Assembly (NCBI RefSeq): GCF_001494635.1
Contig: NZ_LOJF01000001.1
Coordinates: 310,001 to 374,000, forward strand
Direction: 5' to 3'
Source: Tractidigestivibacter scatoligenes
GTDB taxonomy: Bacteria; Actinomycetota; Coriobacteriia; Coriobacteriales; Atopobiaceae
DNA length: 64,000 nucleotides
Below, piece by piece: positions 18,992 through 34,026 of this stretch. How positions within the stretch are numbered: position 1 is the first letter of the stretch; every line of letters starts with the position of its first letter. The notes below the pieces were generated by a model. The model was not told where the DNA came from and ran no database searches. It saw only the letters and a list, made by a program, of their open reading frames with translations. Made by a program: the position numbers and the translations under genes.

Positions 18992-20284
18992 ATGGTTGAT
19001 GCCGCGTCCGCAGCTGATGGCAAGTCCAGATCGCGCAAGGTGGTCGTTGCGGCTTTTCTCGCATGCTTCTGTCTCTTTGGTTTTCGCTCCACCTTCTCAA
19101 TTCTGCAGGGTCCTATGGGCCAGGACCTTGGCTGGGACGGCACAATGCTCTCAACGGGCTACTCGCTAATGATGTCCATATATGCAGTCACGGCCTACTT
19201 TTCGGGTAGGGTGGTTGATAAGAGCGGAACCCGTCCCGCGTACTTCATCGCCTCCATCATGTGCGCCCTCGGGATGGTTCTCACATCATTCGTGACGAGT
19301 TTCCACCTGTATCTCTTCTGCTATGGCTTCTTTGCTGGCGTGGGCACTGGCATGTTGTGGGTTTCCTCGACCACTTCGTGCCGCAAGTGGTTTGTCGGCG
19401 ACAAGTACTCAACTATGTGGGGAATCGCCTTCGCTGGTGCACCCATTGCACAGGTCATCTTGACCCTCTTCATGAAGCCCCTGCTGGCTCAGAGCCCCAG
19501 TATGTGGCGTCTCGTGATGCGCATCATGGGCGTGTTCTTCCTGGTTGCGCTTCTCGTCGCTGCGTTCGTAGCCCAGAAGAACCCCGATGCATACGGCCTC
19601 AAGGCATTCGGCAACATTCCGGAGAAGGACCCCAATGCCCCCAAGCCTCACGACTTCACCGTTGCCGAGGCCTTCAAGACCCGTGCCATGTGGTGTGACA
19701 TCGCGGCCCTGCTTGGCTCCATGATTGGCGAATTCCTCATCTGGTCCCAGATAGTGATGTACTGGACTAACAGCCTCGGCATTGAGGCCGGCACCGCCTC
19801 CAACATGTATATCGTCATTGGTGCCTGTGGCATCTTCACGATGCCAATCCTCGGCAAGGTGGCCGACCGGCTCGTTACCAAGACGGGTTCCGAGCCCGTT
19901 GCTCGTCGCATGGTGCTCATTGCTGGCCCCTCGGTTGCCGCTGTCGCCTGCATCTTGCTTCTCTTCAATACCAAGGACATGCTCTGGCTGGGCGTCGTGT
20001 GCTGTGTCCTCTTCTCGCTCTATTGGGCCGTTGAACCCGGCGGTGCCGCCGGCTATGCCGGATCGGTGTTTGGCAACAAGTACTTCGGTAAGGTCTGGGG
20101 CCTCGCGGCGCTCATCTGCATGGGAATTGGCCCGGCGGTTGGGTCGTTCATGGGCGGCTACCTCGGCACCAATTTTGGTTACGACGCCTCGGTGAAGTTT
20201 GCCCTGGGCGGCTTCATCATCTCGATCATTGCGGCCTGCCTGTTGCCCAAGAAGGTCGATCCTCCTGTAACCACTCGGGATTAG
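18992..20284 (+). CDS. MFS transporter, oxalate:formate antiporter / monocarboxylate transporter type
   Basis: The 430-residue inner-membrane protein has 12 predicted hydrophobic segments in two halves separated by a charged loop (about 205-225). The first half carries the MFS motif-A-like sequence SGRVVDKSGTRPAYF. Overall it resembles the OFA/MCT branch that moves carboxylates. AAAGGAGAAC precedes the ATG. It is the first gene of a four-gene cluster with a Crp-type regulator and a glycyl radical enzyme pair, so it probably imports the enzyme's carboxylate substrate or exports a product. The exact solute cannot be read from sequence. Confidence 0.88.
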   Translation: MVDAASAADGKSRSRKVVVAAFLACFCLFGFRSTFSILQGPMGQDLGWDGTMLSTGYSLMMSIYAVTAYFSGRVVDKSGTRPAYFIASIMCALGMVLTSFVTSFHLYLFCYGFFAGVGTGMLWVSSTTSCRKWFVGDKYSTMWGIAFAGAPIAQVILTLFMKPLLAQSPSMWRLVMRIMGVFFLVALLVAAFVAQKNPDAYGLKAFGNIPEKDPNAPKPHDFTVAEAFKTRAMWCDIAALLGSMIGEFLIWSQIVMYWTNSLGIEAGTASNMYIVIGACGIFTMPILGKVADRLVTKTGSEPVARRMVLIAGPSVAAVACILLLFNTKDMLWLGVVCCVLFSLYWAVEPGGAAGYAGSVFGNKYFGKVWGLAALICMGIGPAVGSFMGGYLGTNFGYDASVKFALGGFIISIIAACLLPKKVDPPVTTRD

Positions 20285-20323
20285 GGCTAGCAAGAGGTCA
20301 TAGGCTGGACGTCCGTCCAGCAT

Positions 20324-20363
20324 GCCCGCAGGGAGGGTCGAGCCGTGCGCCCTCTCTGCGGGC
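20324..20363 (+). terminator. Long hairpin between MFS and regulator genes
   Basis: A 14-bp stem (GCCCGCAGGGAGGG with CCCTCTCTGCGGGC, one G-U) closes a 12-base loop, with no T-run. A smaller 7-bp hairpin GCTGGAC/GTCCAGC lies just before it. It could partly terminate transcription or stabilise the transporter mRNA. Confidence 0.5.
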
Positions 20364-20485
20364 GGTGCTGGGTTATGCCCATCGACCGAAAACATCGATG
20401 CGATTAGCCAGAAGGGCGCACGGCTGGCAGGCGATTGAAACAATACTGACAAGTGCCGCTACATCTATGAACGTCGGGGGGCGTC

Positions 20486-21145
20486 ATGGAATCCGATGCT
20501 TGCGCTGAGCTTCGCCAATATGTCTCAGATGAGACGCTGGCGTCGCTTCCGCGTGTCTCGTTTCCCGCAAACGTGACCTTTATCAAATCTGATGCGGAGG
20601 ACAAGATATCCAACTACTTCATTCTCGAGGGCACCGTCTCGGTCCATGCGCTCGCCAACACTGGTCGTGAGTTCTGGATCGACTCGCTCGGCCCAGGGGA
20701 CTTCATCGGCAAGTTCTCACAGATGCGCGGCAACAACTTCAACTGTGAGGTGCGTACCGACGAGCCTTGCAAGATGATCGTCCTCACAGACGTCCTTGAT
20801 GAGCTGCTCGAGGACAAGGATTTCAACATCTACTTCGGACGCCGCATAACAGATCGGCTGTATGCCATGTACAAGCGGCTTATGCTGCGGCTTCTCTTTT
20901 CCTACGATGAGGTGCTCGCCTACTACCTGCTCAAGGCCGTCGAGGGGCGTGACGCAGGCTTTGCTCCCCGTATTGAACCCCTGCGGCGTGTCATGAATGT
21001 GAGTGAGCGCCAGTTCTATTACCTGCTCAAAAACATGGAACATGACGGTCTCATCAGGCGCGTGGGTCGCGGCAGGATAAAGCTCACCAATTGCGCTGGG
21101 CTCAAGCGGGCGGCTCATGACGTGAGCGACTTCATGAACAACTAG
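20486..21145 (+). CDS. Crp/Fnr-family transcriptional regulator
   Basis: The 219-residue protein has an N-terminal cyclic-nucleotide-binding-like beta-roll (YFILEGTVSVHA; SLGPGDFIGKFSQ) and a C-terminal winged helix (VMNVSERQFYYLLKNMEHDG). The segment that normally carries the Glu and Arg-Ser/Thr contacts to cyclic phosphate does not show them. No N-terminal Fnr-type Cys cluster is seen either, so the effector is probably something else. A GGGGGG stretch precedes the ATG. Its position inside the glycyl-radical operon suggests it controls that operon, perhaps in response to substrate. Confidence 0.85.
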   Translation: MESDACAELRQYVSDETLASLPRVSFPANVTFIKSDAEDKISNYFILEGTVSVHALANTGREFWIDSLGPGDFIGKFSQMRGNNFNCEVRTDEPCKMIVLTDVLDELLEDKDFNIYFGRRITDRLYAMYKRLMLRLLFSYDEVLAYYLLKAVEGRDAGFAPRIEPLRRVMNVSERQFYYLLKNMEHDGLIRRVGRGRIKLTNCAGLKRAAHDVSDFMNN

Positions 21146-21324
21146 GTGCGTTTCCCCAGGTAGGAATCAGAAAAAGTTGCACTGACGCCGCACGGCGGTC
21201 CTCTCAACGAACTCCCTGCAGGTTGCAGGTGAGTTTCGAATACCCCCTCCAAATAATGGGGCCATCGAGTACGTCACTGACCCTCGGGTTGTCGTGACCA
21301 GCCTCAAGAGAGAGGTGAATTGGC

Positions 21325-22254
21325 GTGTCTGCTCCCTTTGATCCCAATCTGGTTGGCCAAGTGTTTAACATCCAGCGCTACTCCACCAAGGATGGACCCG
21401 GTGTGCGCACGACGGTCTTTCTCAAAGGCTGTCCAATGCATTGCTTCTGGTGCCAGAATCCCGAGTCGCAAAGCATCAAGCCGGTCCTCTTCTACAAGCA
21501 AGACTCCTGCACCTCGTGCGGGCGCTGCGTGGGCGTCTGCAAGCAAGAGGCCAACAGGTTCAAAGACGGGCATCTTGTGTTGGATCGGTCGCTTTGCGTT
21601 GCGTGCGGCGCCTGCGTTGAGGCCTGCCCCAACAAGGCTCGTACGCTCGAGGGCAAGCCCATGACGGTTCAGGATGTCATGGACGTCGTGGTACGTGACC
21701 GCAGGCTCTACAAGAACTCAGGTGGCGGCATGACCGTCTCGGGGGGAGCCTGCGAGATGCAGGCAAACTTCACGGTCAACCTGCTTGCCGCCGCGCATGA
21801 CGAGAACATCCGCACTGCCGTAGAGATCGAGGGGTTCTATCCCTGGTCGGTTACCGGCCGCATCGTGGAGCTTTGCGACTTCGTGTACTTCGACCTCAAG
21901 AACATGGATTCCGAAGCGCATAAGCGGGGTACGGGTGCGCCCAACGAGACCATCCTGGAGAACGCCCGACGTATCGTGGAGACGGGCACGCCGGTCATCT
22001 TCAGGACGCCCCTCATCCCCACATTTAACGATGACAGGGACAGCATCAAGGCAATCATCCTCTTCGTCCGTGACGAGCTCGGGCTTGACCCGATGGAGCA
22101 CCTTGAGCTTCTGCCCTACAACAACCTGGGCGAGAACAAGTACGACAAGATGGACTTCAAGGGCTTCCACCCGCGGTTCGCACGCCAGAGCGACGAGCAC
22201 CTCGAGGATCTCGAGACGCTCAAGCGCAACCTCTCACTGCACCAATCCGCCTGA
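21325..22254 (+). CDS. Glycyl-radical enzyme activating enzyme (radical SAM, with two extra [4Fe-4S] clusters)
   Basis: Radical SAM activase that would abstract a hydrogen from Gly782 of the next gene product. The 309-residue protein has the cluster motif CPMHCFWC (Cys36, 40, 43). It also has a ferredoxin-like insert with two Cys4 sets (Cys62, 65, 68, 72 and Cys91, 94, 97, 101), as in activases of HPAD, BSS and diol-dehydratase types. The SAM-binding GGE motif is altered: residues 139-146 read SGGACEMQ where SGGEP is expected. The start is GTG at 21325 with GAGAGGTG upstream. The enzyme is transcribed with, and 99 bp before, the glycyl radical enzyme. Confidence 0.93.
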   Translation: MSAPFDPNLVGQVFNIQRYSTKDGPGVRTTVFLKGCPMHCFWCQNPESQSIKPVLFYKQDSCTSCGRCVGVCKQEANRFKDGHLVLDRSLCVACGACVEACPNKARTLEGKPMTVQDVMDVVVRDRRLYKNSGGGMTVSGGACEMQANFTVNLLAAAHDENIRTAVEIEGFYPWSVTGRIVELCDFVYFDLKNMDSEAHKRGTGAPNETILENARRIVETGTPVIFRTPLIPTFNDDRDSIKAIILFVRDELGLDPMEHLELLPYNNLGENKYDKMDFKGFHPRFARQSDEHLEDLETLKRNLSLHQSA

Positions 22255-22353
22255 CCGATCACCGGGCAAGAATCCGCTCCATGCCAGACGTCAGCATACT
22301 GCGGATGGGATACAGGTTCGACCAGGTATTGCGTATTGGAAAGGAGAAATTTC

Positions 22354-24774
22354 ATGCTTGACTACAAGAAGTACGAGGGACAGACGCGCGGTGAGCTCAT
22401 TTGGAGCCGCTTGAACCCGCTTCGCCATACGGCAAAGATGTCCATGGCGCGCGCCCAGCTCATTACCGACGGCTACAAGGAGTACGAGGGCTACTCCCTC
22501 TATCGCAAGCGCGGCCTCTCTGTGAGGAAGATCATGCGCGAGATCCCCATCTTCATTGATGACGACCAGCTGCTCGTGGGTGACTTCTCTGCCACGCAGA
22601 TGTCGCCCGAGTGGTATCCCGACCTTGCGGCATCTTGGGTCGAGGACTACATCGACAAGTACGGTTGGAAGGGTTCGGGAACCTTCTATGAGTTCACCGG
22701 TCCCGAGCAGGCCGAGCAGGCCCGTGCCATCGCACAGTACTGGCACAACATCGGCGGCAAGGAGATGTGGATTAAGTACATGGGTCCCGAGCAGGAGGAG
22801 TTCGAGGCCAAGATCGGTGAGGCTGGCGGCTACCTGACCAACACCGTCTCCGAGATGTATGCCGAGAAGGCCTGGAACGTCCCTGACTGTGCGCGCATGA
22901 TCACCACGGGTGCCCGTGGCTTTATCGAAGAGATTGACAACAAGCTTGCGAATCTCACCGTCCTCACCGACGAAGACTACCGTGCACACGAGTTCTACCT
23001 TGCCCTTCGCTATGAACTTGAGGGCGTCATCGACTATGCTCACCGCTACGCTGCCCTTGCCCGCGAGAAGGCGGCAGTCGAGAGGGACCCGCAGCGCAAG
23101 GTCGAGCTCGAGGAGATTGCCCGCGTCTGCGACCGTGTGCCCGAATATCCAGCCGAGACCTTCCAGGAGGCGCTCCAGTCCTTCTTCTTCGCAGTCCTGA
23201 TGGTCTATTGGGACACCCGCACCTACGGCATGGGCATGGGCCGCATGGACCAGTTCCTCTATCCCACCTTCAAGAAGGACATCGAGCGCGGCTACATCGA
23301 TGAGAAGTACGCCCAGGACCTTCTCGAGTGCTTCAGGTGCAAGATCATGGAGAAGCGTCAGTTCTGGCCCGACGTCATGGTCCCGTCGGTCTCGGCCGAG
23401 TCCCACTTCCACAACGTTGTCCTGGGCGGCGTCGATCCCAAGACCGGCAAGGATGCCACCAACCGGCTGTCCTATCTCTTCCTCGACGCTGCTACCAAGG
23501 TCCGTACGCCTCACCCGACGCTCTCGGTACGCTGGCACGCCAACATCGACGAGAAGTTCATGGACCGCGCGCTCGAGGTTGTTGCCATGGGCATGGGCTT
23601 CCCCGCGTTCTTCGGTGACGACACGACCATCCAGTACCTGCTCGAGCGTGGCTACACCCTCGAAGAGGCTCGCAACTATGCCATCGGCGGATGCGTCCTT
23701 CACCAGGTTCCGGGCAAGCAGAGCTCCGTCTGGCCCATCGTCCAGAACTACGGCAAGATGCTCGAGATGACGCTCAACAATGGGTTCAACTGGTACTCGC
23801 AGGAGCAGATTGGTCCCAAGACCGGCAACTTCCTCGAGATGAAGACCTATGACGAGTTCATCGAGGCGTATCGCAAGCAGTGCGAGTACTGGGCGCAGAT
23901 AGCCGCCAACAGCAACCGCCAGTGCCGCATCGAGCACCTTGAGTCCTTCCCCGACATCGCCATGTCCTGCTTCGTTGACGACTGCATCGACCGCGGCAAG
24001 GTATGCTCGCTAGGCGGCGCCGCCCACAACGACAACACCCAGTACATCGTCCCGGTGGGCGTCCAGGACCTGGGCAACAACCTGTACGTCCTCAAGAACC
24101 AAATCTTCGTCGACAACCCGATCTGCTCGAAGGAGACCCTGCTCGACGCCATCCACAAAAACTGGGAGGGCTACGAGGACTTGCAAGCAAAGATGATTGC
24201 CATGCCCAAGTTCGGCAACGACATCCCAGAGGTCGACGAGCTTGTCAACTGGGGCTACAAGTTCATCGAGGACATCTGGTTCAAGATTCCTTCCGCCTAC
24301 GGCAGCCACTTTGAGGTCGCCCCGCACTCCATCGGCTTCCATGCCGGCACTGGTGCAAAGTGCTCCGCGCTGCCCGACGGCCGCGTTGCCTGGACGGCAA
24401 TGTCCGACGGCGCCGTCTCGCCGCGTCAGGGCACCGACACCAATGGTCCGGCTGCCGTCATGTGCTCGGCTGGTTGCGTGGACCAGGTCGACCTGTTCGG
24501 CGTCCTCTTCAACATGCGCTTCACTCCGCAGAGCCTTGCCGACAAGTCCGGCCGCGACAAGCTCAAGGCCCTCATTGAGACGTACTTCCATGACATGGGC
24601 GGCAAACACGTCCAGTTCAACGTCATGTCCAAGAAGCAGATGATCGAGGCCAAGGAGCACCCGCTCGAGCACCAGGACCTCATCGTGCGCGTTGCCGGCT
24701 ACTCGGCTTACTGGGCAGACCTCAGCACTACCATCCAGGACGAGCTCATCGCAAGGTCCGAGCTGACGATCTAG
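22354..24774 (+). CDS. Glycyl radical enzyme of unassigned substrate, possibly arylacetate-decarboxylase-like
   Basis: Oxygen-sensitive enzyme of the PFL-like superfamily. The 806-residue protein has the C-terminal glycyl radical loop LIVRVAGYSAYWADLS with Gly782 and the active-site loop AIGGCVLHQVPGK with Cys447. In dehydratases, CutC and HPAD the residue two after this Cys is the general-base Glu; here it is Leu449. The Cys-Gly spacing of 335 fits the diol-dehydratase/HypD/CutC size class and is shorter than in HPAD. The ATG at 22354 follows AAAGGAGAA; a TTG six codons upstream is discounted. The neighbouring carboxylate transporter suggests a carboxylic acid substrate. Indoleacetate decarboxylase, known from Olsenella, is one candidate; an uncharacterised activity is equally possible. 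Confidence 0.9.
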   Translation: MLDYKKYEGQTRGELIWSRLNPLRHTAKMSMARAQLITDGYKEYEGYSLYRKRGLSVRKIMREIPIFIDDDQLLVGDFSATQMSPEWYPDLAASWVEDYIDKYGWKGSGTFYEFTGPEQAEQARAIAQYWHNIGGKEMWIKYMGPEQEEFEAKIGEAGGYLTNTVSEMYAEKAWNVPDCARMITTGARGFIEEIDNKLANLTVLTDEDYRAHEFYLALRYELEGVIDYAHRYAALAREKAAVERDPQRKVELEEIARVCDRVPEYPAETFQEALQSFFFAVLMVYWDTRTYGMGMGRMDQFLYPTFKKDIERGYIDEKYAQDLLECFRCKIMEKRQFWPDVMVPSVSAESHFHNVVLGGVDPKTGKDATNRLSYLFLDAATKVRTPHPTLSVRWHANIDEKFMDRALEVVAMGMGFPAFFGDDTTIQYLLERGYTLEEARNYAIGGCVLHQVPGKQSSVWPIVQNYGKMLEMTLNNGFNWYSQEQIGPKTGNFLEMKTYDEFIEAYRKQCEYWAQIAANSNRQCRIEHLESFPDIAMSCFVDDCIDRGKVCSLGGAAHNDNTQYIVPVGVQDLGNNLYVLKNQIFVDNPICSKETLLDAIHKNWEGYEDLQAKMIAMPKFGNDIPEVDELVNWGYKFIEDIWFKIPSAYGSHFEVAPHSIGFHAGTGAKCSALPDGRVAWTAMSDGAVSPRQGTDTNGPAAVMCSAGCVDQVDLFGVLFNMRFTPQSLADKSGRDKLKALIETYFHDMGGKHVQFNVMSKKQMIEAKEHPLEHQDLIVRVAGYSAYWADLSTTIQDELIARSELTI

Positions 24775-24816
24775 TCGCGTTGCTTTCGACCGGTAGCTAT
24801 TGCGACATATCCCCCA

Positions 24817-24860
24817 GAGGGGGCCAGTGGGCGAACGCTCCACTGGCCCCTCTCCGTTTT
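24817..24860 (+). terminator. Terminator of the glycyl-radical operon
   Basis: A 12-13-bp stem GGGGCCAGTGG/CCACTGGCCCC (about 24817-24830 with 24840-24852) is followed by CCGTTTT. It closes the accessory operon before rpoB. Confidence 0.85.
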
Positions 24861-25017
24861 CAGGAGAAGCCGCTGCGGCAGAGAGGTCATAGCGTGAGAT
24901 GGCCGGGGTCCACCTTGTCTTACACAACTCCTCCACACTCATACCGTGGATTTTGCGGGAACCGTGTGAAAAAAGGAGGAATCTAATAGAAAATGCAATA
25001 CAAGTCAAGACTTTTCA

Positions 25018-25046
25018 TTGACGGAAGAGCGGCGCTTGGCTAGATT
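25018..25046 (+). promoter_or_regulatory. rpoB promoter
   Basis: TTGACG at 25018-25023, a 17-bp spacer and TAGATT at 25041-25046, 53 bp before the rpoB start. This supports rpoBC being a transcription unit separate from rplJL. Confidence 0.75.
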
Positions 25047-25098
25047 ACTAGTTTGCGACAATTGCCGCCTTCCACCCTTTTGAAGGAGGAAAAGCCTG

Positions 25099-28617
<3,519 letters not shown>

Positions 28618-28622
28618 CGACT

Positions 28623-33068
<4,446 letters not shown>

Positions 33069-33112
33069 CCCACGAACGGGCCAGGCGGCAAACCTGTCGC
33101 ACAGATAGACAA

Positions 33113-33144
33113 GCGGGCCCCGGCATCGTGCCGGGGCCCGCTTT
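33113..33144 (+). terminator. rpoC terminator
   Basis: A perfect 13-bp stem (33113-33125 with 33129-33141) closes a TCG loop, with TTTG following. Confidence 0.85.
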
Positions 33145-33242
33145 GTGCGCGTGGCCCTGGGCTCGTGTGCCAGCCAGGGGGTAACCGGGTACCATGAACC
33201 AGAATGAGAGTTGATGTTGCCGCCAACGGTGGGGGAGGACCC

Positions 33243-33587
33243 ATGAATGAGGCGTGCTCGAGGGACCTTCTCGACGAGTATCTAGCTAACGACGACGTGG
33301 TCTATGACGCCACGCAGATTTTTGACGCGCTCTCTGACCTGACGCGCTTCCGCATTTTGGGGGCGCTCTCGCTGGGCGAGAAGAGCGTCTCCGACCTTGA
33401 GGAGATTTGCGCCGTCTCGCAGTCGGCAATATCGCACCAGCTACGGCTGCTTCGCGACCGTGGGTTGGTGACGGCCCGTCGCGACGGGCGTCGGGTGATT
33501 TACTCGCTGGCAGACGAGCACGTGACCACCCTCATCTCCGTTGGCCTGCTGCACGCCGCCGAACCCGTGCGTGCCAGCGAGGAGTAG
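33243..33587 (+). CDS. ArsR/SmtB-family metal-responsive repressor (alpha5 zinc-site type)
   Basis: The 114-residue winged-helix repressor has the recognition region DLEEICAVSQSAISHQLRLLRDRGLV. The CVC arsenic/cadmium motif is absent. The last helix reads DEHVTTLISVGLLHAAE, with Asp, His (+2), His (+11) and Glu (+3) in the spacing of the alpha5 zinc site of SmtB/CzrA, so Zn(II)-sensing is predicted. The ATG at 33243 follows GGGGGAGGA; upstream in-frame codons are discounted. It lies 440 bp before a Zn/Cd ATPase whose promoter carries a matching operator. Confidence 0.9.
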   Translation: MNEACSRDLLDEYLANDDVVYDATQIFDALSDLTRFRILGALSLGEKSVSDLEEICAVSQSAISHQLRLLRDRGLVTARRDGRRVIYSLADEHVTTLISVGLLHAAEPVRASEE

Positions 33588-33632
33588 GTTGTCTCGCCGC
33601 TTGATTGGCGTTGTCCCCCTCAACGTAGCATC

Positions 33633-33713
33633 GTTCTATAGCGGAATCTGAGAACGGCGATTCTTTTGACCTGCGCAAACGTCCGTCTGAGTTCTCAAAA
33701 ACCGATATAGAAC
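33633..33713. repeat. 81-bp element with 23-bp imperfect terminal inverted repeats
   Basis: The left arm (33633-33655, starting GTTCTATA and ending TGAGAAC) and right arm (33691-33713) match at 19 of 23 positions when one is reversed. It begins 46 bp after the repressor stop. It has no T-run and no coding potential, so it looks like a small palindromic mobile or REP-type element. Confidence 0.6.
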
Positions 33714-33917
33714 AGGAATGCGGGCGGGGTCGCTTTGCCACTCGCCGTAGGGTAGCTATAGGTCGATGTCTTCTCTCGGCTCAATTTATTGCACGAAATT
33801 TCTTGATGAGTGGTGAGTCAACTGGTTGGATGCTGTATCGGCGAGAAATATCGCGCAATAACAGCGAGCTGAAGGCAAGGCTAAAGCCAGTATGACGATC
33901 AGGTGCAGAGGTCCCCG
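33714..33917. other. Intergenic stretch between repressor and ATPase genes
   Basis: This is an AT-richer stretch in which no gene, tRNA or clear signal was seen before the cadA promoter. Confidence 0.4.
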
Positions 33918-33946
33918 TTGACCAGGGGATACCATCGTGGTAATGT
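33918..33946 (+). promoter_or_regulatory. Promoter of the P1B ATPase gene
   Basis: TTGACC at 33918-33923, exactly 17 bp, then TAATGT at 33941-33946. The operator below starts at the -10 box, so repressor binding would block it. Confidence 0.8.
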
Positions 33947-33974
33947 TCGTATGAACACGTGCTCATGTGTTCAC
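33944..33974. promoter_or_regulatory. ArsR/SmtB-type operator
   Basis: TGAACAC (33952-33958) and GTGTTCA (33967-33973) are exact inverted copies 8 bp apart, and an overlapping TGTTC-gtat-GAACA (33944-33957) gives a third half-site. ATGAACA/TGTTCAT half-sites are those known for SmtB/CzrA-type zinc repressors. The site covers the -10 and likely +1 of the ATPase promoter. Confidence 0.7.
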
Positions 33975-34026
33975 GAGATTGGACATCTGAGCGCCTAGGT
34001 GTACGGCTGAACTAACGGAGGACACG

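Noticed and set aside
18708-21240. TTTCGAA shared upstream of the MFS gene and of the activase gene as a regulator site
   Set aside because: Only seven bases in common and not present before the glycyl radical enzyme gene; too weak to call.
24991-25041. A 16-codon potential leader peptide upstream of rpoB
   Set aside because: Ribosome-binding-site spacing is poor and the frame overlaps the rpoB promoter; no attenuator structure was seen.
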